NCBI GenBank assembly: GCA_018398815.1 | Contig: CM031595.1 | Coordinates: 142,070,971-142,134,970, forward strand | DNA from: Conus ventricosus | Lineage: Eukaryota > Mollusca > Gastropoda > Neogastropoda > Conidae | Length of the DNA stretch: 64,000 bases | Direction: 5' to 3' | Shown here: one piece after another, positions 33,055 to 41,900 of the stretch | Numbering within the stretch: position 1 is the first letter of the stretch | How the letters are laid out: each line of letters starts with the position of its first letter | Program-made: the position numbers and the translations under genes | The notes under the pieces: generated by a model | Seen by the model: the letters and a program-made list of their open reading frames with translations, nothing else | Database searches by the model: none | What the model was told of the DNA's origin: nothing

Positions 33055-33242
33055 AAGTATCAGCAGAGGTGCAGCCTGAAGAGCAGATAACTCCCGCTGC
33101 CCCTGCTGAGGTGACTGGAGCGCCAGAAGCTCCCCGTTTCACTCAGACCCTCCAGCGGCAGCTTGACGTCTTTGAGGGCACGTCAGTCACTCTGGTCTGC
33201 ATCGTAGTCGGCCAGCCCAGACCCACCATCACATGGTACAAG
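33055..33242 (+). CDS. titin-like exon: linker plus first half of Ig domain 10
   Basis: 188 bp, phase 1 in, phase 0 out. Residues 1-24 are linker (AEVQPEEQITPAAPAEV). Residues 25-63 are APRFTQTLQRQLDVFEGTSV, C49 (strand B) and ITWYK with W61. The exon stops right after WYK at donor ACAAG|GTAAGT; the domain resumes as EEVELVPSERF at 35784. The last 57 bases of this exon, with the donor, are copied repeatedly in the following intron. Confidence 0.93.
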
Positions 33243-34021
33243 GTAAGTCACTCTGGTCTGCATCGTAGTCGGCCATGGTCTGCATTGTAGTCGGCCAGCC
33301 CAGACCCACCATTACATGGTACAAGGTAAGTCACTCTGGTCTGCATCGTAGTTGGCCAGTCCAGACCCACCATCACATGGTACAAGGTAAGTCACTCTGG
33401 TCTGCATCGTAGTCGGCCAGCCCAGACCCACCATCACATGGTACAAGGTAAGTCACTCTGGTCTACATCGTAGTCGGCCAGCCCAGACCCACCATCACAT
33501 GGTGCAAGGTAAGTCACTCTGGTCTGCATCGTAGTCGGCCAGCCCAGACCCACCATCACATGGTACAAGGTAAGTTGTTGTTGTTGTTGTTGTCGTACCC
33601 TGGCTAAAAGACTCCAGGGATCATCCAAACAGCCGAAGTACTTGAACACTATGGTACAAATGCATCAGCTGGGGATGAGAACATTACGTGTGTGACCGTT
33701 TTTGATTACCCCGCCACATGGGCAGCCACACTCCGACTTCGGGGGATTTTAGAGACTGATAATGTTATGCTAGGAGCTTGTCACAACTGAAGACAATCCC
33801 CACATAACTATGCAGAGCATAACAACATTTTGATGTAGCCTTGGTGTTCTAGCCTATGTCAATTAGCCTGACACAGCCTTAAGCCAAGGCAAGTACAAGG
33901 TAAGTCACTCTGGTCTGCATCGTAGTCGGCCAGCCCAGACCCACCATCACATGGTACAAGGTAAGTCACTCTGGTCTGCATCGTAGTCGGCCAGCCCAGA
34001 CCCACCATCACATGGTGCAAG
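33243..34021 (+). repeat. 61-bp array of exon end + splice donor
   Basis: GTAAGTCACTCTGGTCTGC begins near-identical units at 33243, 33326, 33387, 33448, 33509, 33900 and 33961; further donor-like GTAAG at 33570 and 34022. Each unit is the last 57 bases of the preceding exon (VTLVCIVVGQPRPTITWYK) plus GTAA. The first interval is 83 bases because of a 22-base partial copy. A SINE at 33571-33895 splits the array. Read through in frame, the first unit reaches a TAG at 33287-33289. Confidence 0.93.
33571..33895 (-). mobile_element. SINE-like retroelement copy interrupting the array
   Basis: About 325 bp with a (GTT)n at its low-coordinate edge (33574-33592), i.e. an (AAC)n tail on the minus strand. 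On the minus strand it contains CCCCCGAAGTCGGAGTGTGG, CTGCCCATGTGGCGGGGTAA and GGTCACACACGTAA, the block also found at 249-392. Array units resume right after it, so it inserted into an existing array. Confidence 0.65.
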
Positions 34022-34027
34022 GTAAGG

Positions 34028-34560
34028 AAAAGCTTGACAATGTGGTCGACCAACCCATCTCCATTGTCCCATTAGGCTTGATAGTGTGGTTGACCAACCC
34101 ATCTCCATTGTCCCTGTAGGCTTGACAATGTGGTCGACCAACCCATCTCCATTGTCCCTGTAGGCTTGACAATGTGGTCGACCAACCCATCTCCATTGTC
34201 CCTGTAGGTTTGACAATGTAGTTGACCAACCCATCTCCATTGTCCCATTAGGCTTGACAGTGTGGTCGACCAACCCATCTCCATTGTCCCTGTAGGTTTG
34301 ACAGTGTGGTTGACCAACCCATCTCCATTGTCCCATTAGGCTTGACAATGTGGTCGACCAACCCATCTCCATTGTCCCATTTGGTTTGACAATGTGGTTG
34401 ACCAACCCATCTCCATTGTCCCATTAGGCTTGACAATGTGGTCAACCAACCCATCTCCATTGTCCCTGTAGGCTTGACAGTGTGGTCGACCAACCCATCT
34501 CCATTGTCCCATTAGGCTTGACAATGTGGTCGACCAACCCATTTCCATTGTCACATGATA
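34028..34560. repeat. 44-bp tandem array, about 12 copies
   Basis: Unit: TTGACAATGTGGTCGACCAA, CCCATCTCCATTGTCCC, then TGTAGG or ATTAGG. The core GTCGACCAACCCA...CCATTGTC resembles the exon-derived GTCGGCCAGCCCA...CCATCACA of the neighbouring 61-bp unit, so the 44-bp family is probably a mutated and shortened descendant. Confidence 0.9.
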
Positions 34561-34865
34561 CAAGGTGAGGAGGGACATGTCAGTCGCTATGGTCTGCATT
34601 GTAGCCGGTCAGTCCATAACCACGGGCACATGGTACAATGTAAGGAAGAGCATGTCAGTGTGTTCGACCTACTCATTTCCAATAATCACATTGTACAAGG
34701 TAAGAAGGGACATGTCGATCACTCTGGTCTGTATGTACAGTGATCGGCCAGGCAACATCCACTGTCATTTAGTTCAAGTTAAGAAAGAGCATGTCCGTCA
34801 TTCTGGTTGAGTATGTGGTCAGACATCCCTTCCCCACTGTCTTGTGGTACTAGGTAAGGAAGGAC
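34561..34865. repeat. diverged units of the exon-derived array
   Basis: Pieces like GGTCTGCATTGTAGCCGGTC, ACATGGTACAATGTAAGGA, TTGTACAAGGTAAGA and TGGTACTAGGTAAGG recur about every 60-70 bases. They are older copies of the 61-bp unit and each still carries a GTAAG donor-like word. Confidence 0.75.
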
Positions 34866-35783
34866 TTCTCAGTCATTCTGGTGGTTGGCTAACACACACT
34901 GACCACTGTGGCTAATCAGCTGGCACTTGTCACACATATTACAAGCTATGGAAGCATAAAGGAGAGAGAAAAGAAATAGTTTTATTAGAATTGCTCCTAA
35001 GACATTTGTACGTACAGTATTGTATGTAGAAAACAGAAAAGAAGATGGTATTTTATGTATAGCATATGTATGCTCAAGTAAAAAGAAATTGGAAAGTGAA
35101 AATGTTAGCAGCATGCAAGCAAAATTAAAGGAGAAAAAAAGAGGGGTTGGAGAGAAAAAAGAAACCAGTCAAAGTGGGAAAAGAGGGAAAATGGAAACCC
35201 AGTTAGAAAAATATTGGTAAGAACCTAGGAACTAAGAAAGCCAAGTTTTCTACTAATTTGAGGTACTGTATAACAGAGCAAGCTTGTCTCTGAATGTATC
35301 CACTTGTGCTGTGGTCGAACAGCTTCATATCTTGGTTCTCAGTGTATGTTAGATATATTACTGTTGTAACTGGTGTGGGTATATGTGAAGAAATGCTGTC
35401 TGCGTCATGGTCACCCAAAACATAGCCGTTGTGAAAACTATTGCAGGGCAAGTCTGGTTTTTGTTTGTCTGCTTTGCTGTATCGATCCTGCATTGCAAAG
35501 TATAGGATTGAATTATATTGTCTTGTGTTGTACTTAACTGAAATTTTCAGGGACTTACACTCTCTCACATTTTAGGCAGTTGCTGAATCAACTAGATATA
35601 TGTACTGCAGTGTCAGTGTGTATTATCATACTTTGATCTCTACAATTGTGTGCAATCACATCTCAGCATGCTAGTCTGTACCAGAGAAAAAAAGTATGCA
35701 TTGACATATATTGTCAGGCTAAGTGCAAGACAACCATGAAAGTTGCTCTGTGTATGTCACGTTTTTTTCTGTTCTTTGTGTAG
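34866..35783 (+). other. rest of intron 16
   Basis: Unrecognised, AT-rich. Acceptor TTTGTGTAG at 35783 after a T-rich tract. Confidence 0.5.
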
Positions 35784-35952
35784 GAGGAGGTGGAACTTGT
35801 CCCAAGTGAACGCTTTGTGACAGAGTACCACCAAGATGGCCGCTGCGTGTTGACCATCAAGGACATTACTTTTGATGATGAAGCTGAATACACCTGTGAG
35901 GCCAAGAACCCTGCCGGCGTATCCAGTACATTCGTCGATATTTTCGTTGAAA
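35784..35952 (+). CDS. titin-like exon: Ig domain 10, second half
   Basis: 169 bp, 56 codons, phase 0 in, phase 1 out; donor GAAA|GTAAGA. It starts EEVELVPSERFVTEYHQDGR and has CVLTIKDITFDDEAEYTC (C38 in strand F), then KNPAGVSSTFVDIFVE. Joins exon 33055-33242 to give a complete I-set domain. Confidence 0.93.
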
Positions 35953-36944
35953 GTAAGAGACAGCCCCTGGGGTCTCCACAGTGGTGTAGGAGGAAATGTA
36001 GTGCTGTCTTGGTGAGAAGTAAATGGCTAGAGGGAGAGAAGTTTCGCTTTCTCATGCGGGGAGGGGAAGGGTTGAGGATGGGGAAGATGAATCAGTTGCT
36101 CAGGTAAGTCGTTGTGGTAGGTTAGGAAGAAATATTTGTCATGTCTTGGCTGTTAACATCAGAGACCAAGAAACATGTTGATGTATGGAAATACCTATCT
36201 TTGCCAATAACTGGAATGTTCCTGCTTGTCTGTAGTGGTTGGCCAATATCGGTCAGTTGTCAGATGAATATGTGTATACAGATACTTTGCATGTGAAGTG
36301 TCTGGTTGTATTGGACATGAATATATGTATTAAGTGTATTGGTGTTGTGATATTAGCATAGATCTGTCGTGATACTGGTTAGCATTGTAGCATTTGTGCT
36401 GTCAATTTGACCTGTTACAGCTCTTGTACATCAGGCTGATTGCTAGGCAGTTGTTTCTCCTGCATGAACCTTTCTTACCAGCATGCTGTAGGACATTGTT
36501 TTTAAATGGACTCTGTGTATTTGAAAAAAAAGAAAAAAAAAAGAAAATGGTGACTGGAAAATAAAGGGAAAAAGATCTGTTGCAGAAAAAAAAATCTTTG
36601 TGAATAATAAGGATGATGGCTTAGATTCCTGTTAACATACTTGTTTGTATTTTCTGAAAAGTGAACTCAATTTGTCAAGAGAGAATATGCCTTGTATAGG
36701 TTTGTGAGGGGTGAAAAGGGAAGTTTTCACACAAATGTCAGGAAGATATGAATTATGACATACATTCACGTCTTCTGTACCCGCAAAATGGAGATAAGGG
36801 AGGTAACCTCTTTCCTAAGTGGAAAGTTGTGGTTTTAATCAGATGGTGAATCTGTGTGTGTGTCTTTTGGAGAGTCTAATAGGGTATAGTAAGAAAAATG
36901 AAGAAGGGATAGAATACAGCATGATTAGTAGCTGTATTTCTTAT

Positions 36945-37161
36945 AGTAAGGTGAAGGGAAATTGTCAGCCTTGTTCTGCATAGTAGAACATGGAAAGGAA
37001 AAGATTGCGGACAGCCATCAGCCTTGTTCTGCATGGTAACAGTTGGAAAGGAAAAGATGAAGGAAAATCATCAACCTTGATTTGCTACTTAAAAAGACAG
37101 GAAAACAAAAGATGAAGAAAATTTGCTAGCCTTGTTCTACATAGTAAAATGCAAACAAGGG

Positions 37162-37192
<31 letters not shown>

Positions 37193-37270
37193 TGATAATA
37201 AAGGAAAATCATCAGCATTGTTCTGCATAGGAAAAGACAATTGTCATTGTAAAAGACAGAAGGATACTGG
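36945..37270. repeat. degenerate tandem array, unit about 60 bp
   Basis: Words like ATCAGCCTTGTTCTGCATAG and GGAAAGGAAAAGATG recur about five times (near 36965, 37018, 37065, 37125, 37208). Confidence 0.8.
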
Positions 37271-37839
37271 GAGATTTTGTCTGCATTTTCCTACTCTTTA
37301 AATCATTGGGAAGGGAAGGAAATTGGAGACTGGTCAGCTATGTTCTTTGGCTACTTATTATGTGGTAAATTTATGGGGATGCAGATAAAGATTCGCATAG
37401 AAAAATATCTCTTCCATGCTGAAATGTCCATTTACATGTCCTGCTGTAGAACAGAAGTGAAATATCCACTGCTTGCTGTTGACATGTGTATTGTGCCATA
37501 GAAGATGATTATATCTTGTTGTAGATAGTAATGATACAATGGTGTACAGGAAAGGCTATGGTTTGCTGTAGAAAGTGTCTACACCATACTGTAGAAGATA
37601 GTGTTGTCTTGCTGAAGTGAGATTTTGTCTTGCTGTAGTCCTATTGTATCAGCAGCAGTCAGCCTGGTGTGCTTGTCTGTTTCCTGTATGTTTTTTGGTT
37701 CAGTGTTCTTTTCATTTGCTATGCATTTTCAATAAAGTGAAGAAAATCCTCTTTGGTTCTTTTCCTTTTTTGGTTTACCTGTTTTCATGGAATTTTATTT
37801 TCTATGTAAATCCTTTGTATGTTGATGACTGAAATCGAT

Positions 37840-38800
37840 CAAATGCAGGTGTTGACAAATATAAGAAGAACTGCATGTGACGGTGAACATAGGACATGGA
37901 GACAGGGACTGTTGAAATTGTCACAGTTGTTGTGATTGTTATACTGTTGACCTATTGTTTGTATTAATGTTATAGAAATGGAAATACTGTTGTCATACTT
38001 GTTAGTTTGCTGATTGTAATACTGTTGACAGATGACCAATGTACTGATTGTAATGCTGTTGACACATTGATCTTGAACTGATTGTACAACTGTTTACATA
38101 GAAATACTGCACTGATTGTAATGCTATCAGACAGGAACTCAGTACTGATTGCAATGCTATTGACACATAAACTTTGGACTGATAGGTAAAGTGTTTACAT
38201 ATAAACATTTAATACTGTTGGTGCATGATTGTTGAAGCAATCATTATACTGACTGTTGTCACTGTTACTCTGTTGTCACAGACTGTAATACTGCTGATAC
38301 ATGACAATTTTTACCGTGACTAAAACTGCTGACATACTGTTATTATGACTTACACTGCTCATACATTGACTGGTATTATGACTAATTCTGCTACACATGG
38401 ATTGTTGTTATGCCCTAAATATACTGACACATTTACTGTTATTATACTATAATACTGCTGACATGTGACTGTAATCATGCTTAGTGCAGTACTGTTGACT
38501 CATGACTAGTGTAGTGAGTGTAATATGTTGATGTAATGACAGCTGTACAGATTGTAAAACTGTTGACGTAAGACAGTTGTACAGAGTGTAATACTGTTGA
38601 CATGTCAATGTTAAAGTGACTATAATACTGTTGATGTTATGACTGCTGTGCAGATTGTAATACTGTTGACATACTAGTTTTGTAATCATTCTAATACTAC
38701 AGATGCAGTGACTGCTGCAATGATTGTAGTGCTGTTGACATACCAGTGTTGTAATGACTGAAGTACCATTGAAACATGAGAGTTGTGGTTGTAATGACCG
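37840..38800. repeat. degenerate tandem array (TGTAATACTGTTGACAT)
   Basis: About 25 spaced copies of GATTGTAATACTGTTGACA(T/C)A and variants, irregular spacing of 30-60 bases. No coding or secondary-structure signal seen. Confidence 0.85.
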
Positions 38801-38869
38801 AGACATTGAAAAAGAACAACCTACCCTCAGACAGTCAAGCTTCCTCGTGTGTTGCAGTGTGTATTGTGA

Positions 38870-39011
38870 CTTTTGTGGCTTATGAGTTTCCTGGTGTTCT
38901 CTGCAGTGTTAGGCAATAGTCTGCTGCTTTGTTTGCTGTGCTTTTGTGGCTTATGAGTTTCCTGGTGTTCTCTGCAGTGTTAGGCAATAGTCTGCTGCTT
39001 TGTTTGCTGTG
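38870..39011. repeat. 71-bp direct tandem duplication
   Basis: CTTTTGTGGCTTATGAGTTT begins both copies (38870 and 38941); they match almost perfectly through TTTGTTTGCTGTG. Confidence 0.95.
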
Positions 39012-39099
39012 TTTTTGCCTGTCTGTGTTCTGCCATGTCCATTCTTTCATTAGCTATTAAACAAAGAAAATGGAACACATGCACTCACACCCACACACA

Positions 39100-39109
<10 letters not shown>

Positions 39110-39136
<27 letters not shown>
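39110..39136. repeat. (CA)n microsatellite
   Basis: About 14 CA units, with shorter CA words upstream from 39080. Confidence 0.9.
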
Positions 39137-39138
<2 letters not shown>

Positions 39139-39385
39139 ATTGCATTTTCATAACGCATTTGTGCTTACAGTAACAGCTATTATTATCCTTGCTTAGAACT
39201 AAATCACTTTGATTGCATCCTTGTTGTTACCATACAATTGATTGCATCCTTTTGTTGTGATCATAGAATGTCCTTGTATTGTTATCTAACCTTGAATTTG
39301 GAAATAAGAAAGACATGTGTGATTTGACCTGTGTGCTTTTTGCCATGTGAGTTTTCATCTTGGTCATGTTTTTGCATGTGCACAG

Positions 39386-39534
39386 AGTTTCTGAATGCCG
39401 AGGAAAGACTTGTGAGAGAGGAATTCTATCGGATTGAAGTTGAAATAGAAGTTCGGTGGCCCAAGCGATGCGCAGAGGACAAGAATCAACTCGAAGCAAA
39501 GACTGACGAAACAGATAAAAGCGACCTTACGTAG
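39386..39534 (+). CDS. candidate alternative 3'-terminal exon (charged tail)
   Basis: An acceptor-like TGCATGTGCACAG ends at 39385. In the frame set by the phase-1 end of exon 35784-35952 it would add K, then FLNAEERLVREEFYRIEVEI and 28 more charged residues, ending DKSDLT and TAG at 39532-39534. The tail is hydrophilic and could be helical. No donor in a suitable phase follows and no AATAAA was found before 40737. It could equally be a chance ORF. If real it would close the protein right after Ig 10. Confidence 0.3.
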
Positions 39535-40737
39535 CAGCAGCAGTAGATGGCATGTCTTTTCAGAGCCTCGTCATTTCATTGGGTTTGTTGTAATATGAAA
39601 GACATTCAGGTGTAAATGACAGAATATTTTAGTGCCTGTGACCGGTCCTTAAAGACACTTATAGAACTGGTGTGTATAACATTCAGTTTGTGCACATAAC
39701 CCAGATTGATTTTAATCAGTGATTCTGGTTTTTATTTTTCTTATTTATTGATTTCCAGCTTTTTTCCCCCACTTTTCTTTATTGTTAAGTTATTCATTTT
39801 TCCGCTGGTGCATCAGGTAATATTTATCATAGTGTCTTTCATGGTAAGACACACTTCAAAGCATTGGCAAGCAACAGATGTTAAGATGTATGTATAATTA
39901 TGTTGTTGCAGGTTGTGATTTTATGCCAGTTGTGATTATTAACAATGTGATCTTTGAAAATGAGCTCCAGACAGGGGTGTGGGATGTGAGGGAACAATCC
40001 GGCGAACTTGGTCTTTGTTGATCAGATAAGGTTATGGAGCCGTAGAGACAGAGTTAAAATTTAGGGTGTGTTTGGATTGGTAGCACAGCTGATCTTGACA
40101 TTGTAAGATCCAGTGGGAGTGTAGGAGTGTATATCCTGTAGCTGCTGCTCTTCTTTCTCCTGTGTGTTTCGTTTCTGTGTGTTTGCGCTTGGCTGCGTTC
40201 AGCTGCTGTCTTGGGTTCACACCTCCTCCTCCCCCTTCCTCATGGAGTGTGTGTGCGCATGTGTGTATGAGTGTATGTGTTGTGTCCTGATCAGAGGTGA
40301 AGAGTGCTGTGAACTGTCCCATGTCCACACTGTGATACAGCCTGCATTGGTGTGTTTTTTTTCCAGTAGTAACAAGGTAGGACTGACCTTTCCCAGTCAC
40401 CCATCTGTGATAAAAAAAACCCTTTTTTGTTTCTTGCAATTGTGATTTTCTCAGTATGTTTGGGAAAAAAGTGAAAAAAGCTGGCTGTAGGTTCCCCAAA
40501 CATATGTGTATTTTACATTTATATTTTGGTGTAGTAGCAGAAAAAAGATACAGCCAGATCTTTGATGCTTTCTGAGGCTGTCATTAATTTAAGAAGAAAG
40601 TGTTACATTTTGTTTTATTGTGTTCAAGTCACACGAAAAAGACATGTAATTTGTAAAAACAAAATGACCTATTGTGGGTTATAAGAGAGTGCCTATTGCC
40701 GTCAGTTGACTGACAAGGTTGCTTGTTTTACCTGTAG

Positions 40738-40866
40738 CACCTGAAACTATTGAGGACGTTGAACCCAAGACAGTACACGTTGAATTGCAAGCGGAGGAGA
40801 TGGCGGCACAAGAGCTTGCTCCAGTGGAGAAAGCGCCGGAGGAAGAAACTACAGCAGCAGCTCTAG
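40738..40866 (+). CDS. titin-like exon: acidic/Ala linker
   Basis: Acceptor TTTTACCTGTAG is good; phase 1 in. It encodes TPETIEDVEPKTVHVELQAE and continues with Glu/Ala/Pro to TTAAAL, typical of the linkers here. Ending at CTAG|GTTGGC gives a phase-1 end that joins exon 57819 in frame, but the donor is weak. Without that splice the frame runs on into a transmembrane tail (next entry). Confidence 0.75.
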   Translation, partial: HLKLLRTLNPRQYTLNCKRRRWRHKSLLQWRKRRRKKLQQQL

Positions 40867-41027
40867 GTTGGCACCACCCCCCCACCAATGTGGAAGATGC
40901 TAGCATGCAGTGGTTTCTGCTCCTTGTCTTGGTTCTGATCCTCCTCCTCCGTCTCCTGGCTTGTCTCTTTAGTCTGGGCGCCTACCTGGGCTCTTTCCTG
41001 GCCTCCTCTTTCTTTGAGGCATCATAA
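40867..41027 (+). CDS. candidate transmembrane C-terminal extension (alternative end)
   Basis: Continuing the linker frame past the weak donor gives GWHHPPTNVEDASMQ, then a run of about 30 mostly hydrophobic residues (WFLLLVLVLILLLRLLACLF, then SLGAYLGSFLASSFF), EAS and a TAA stop at 41025-41027. That is the shape of a tail anchor: cytosolic chain, one membrane span with one Arg, very short far end. It does not end in the PPPX of KASH proteins. A pyrimidine-rich plus strand gives Leu/Phe/Ser codons by chance, so coding status is uncertain. The first AATAAA found downstream is at 42760-42765. Confidence 0.4.
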
Positions 41028-41779
41028 ACTATACTCGCCCTTCTCTGTCCTCCCTTGAAAGGTGTACTGGACTCACAGAGACCAGAGATTCTGAATTCTC
41101 AGCTATACCTAACATAGCTTATGTGGTAATAATGTTTTGCTTTTGACAGATTAGACAAATGTCTGATTACTCAACACAGTTGCTCAATATTTCTTACATT
41201 CAGTGGAAGCAAATTCCCTTTTCATATGACTTAATAATCATGTACGTTTGTTTCTAAAAGCAAAAGTTTAAAAAAAAATCTTAAAAGTGGATGAAACTAA
41301 AAGAGAAACAGAAGTTTCCTATTTGTGTGCTCGTGTGTGATAATTGTATTAATGACAATGATATATCTTAAGATAATAATTGAGAATACATACAGCAATT
41401 TTCTGACAGCGAATGATTTTAAGAAATATATATAATGTGTGAAAGCTTTTTTCCTGTTCTGTAATGGCATAAATAACAGTCGAGGGAAAAACAATGATCT
41501 GGATGTAATTGGAGAGAGATTGTGGTGGAAGGAAAGAGGATGAGTACTACATTGTGGTTAGTGGACAGCAGATCCACATGTAATATGGTTGGATAGTATG
41601 ATGGGGATGGGAACTGGAGCCAGGGAGGGGGAGGAATATAGACAAGGTTTAGCAAACCAGAGTAGACTTGTAACCTTAACTTTGCTTGACTGGTCTGTGA
41701 ACCAGGATCTTGCATTACAACCAACAGCCATTGACTGCATGGCACTGATATCGTATACACCTCATGTATTTGATTACAC
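41028..41779 (+). other. intron or 3' UTR of the alternative end
   Basis: Non-coding. If the transmembrane end is used, this is 3' UTR; otherwise it is the start of a 17-kb intron running to 57818. No repeat or gene recognised. Confidence 0.45.
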
Positions 41780-41836
41780 TGACACACACACACGCACACA
41801 GACAGACACACACACACACAGACACACACACACATA

Positions 41837-41900
<64 letters not shown>
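41780..41900. repeat. (CA)n microsatellite, interrupted
   Basis: CA units broken by CG, GA and TA steps, pure from about 41840 to 41899. Confidence 0.95.

Larger units (their letters stand above)
35953..39385 (+). other. intron 17
   Basis: Contains degenerate arrays (36945-37270 and 37840-38800), a poly-A run (37165-37192), a 71-bp direct duplication (38870-39011) and (CA)n (39110-39136). No exon recognised with confidence. Confidence 0.5.

Noticed and set aside
34028..34560. CRISPR-like appearance of the 44-bp array
   Set aside because: No variable spacers between conserved repeats: units are contiguous, and the host is eukaryotic. It is a minisatellite.
40867..41027. KASH domain
   Set aside because: There is a C-terminal hydrophobic span but no luminal tail ending in PPPX; only EAS follows.
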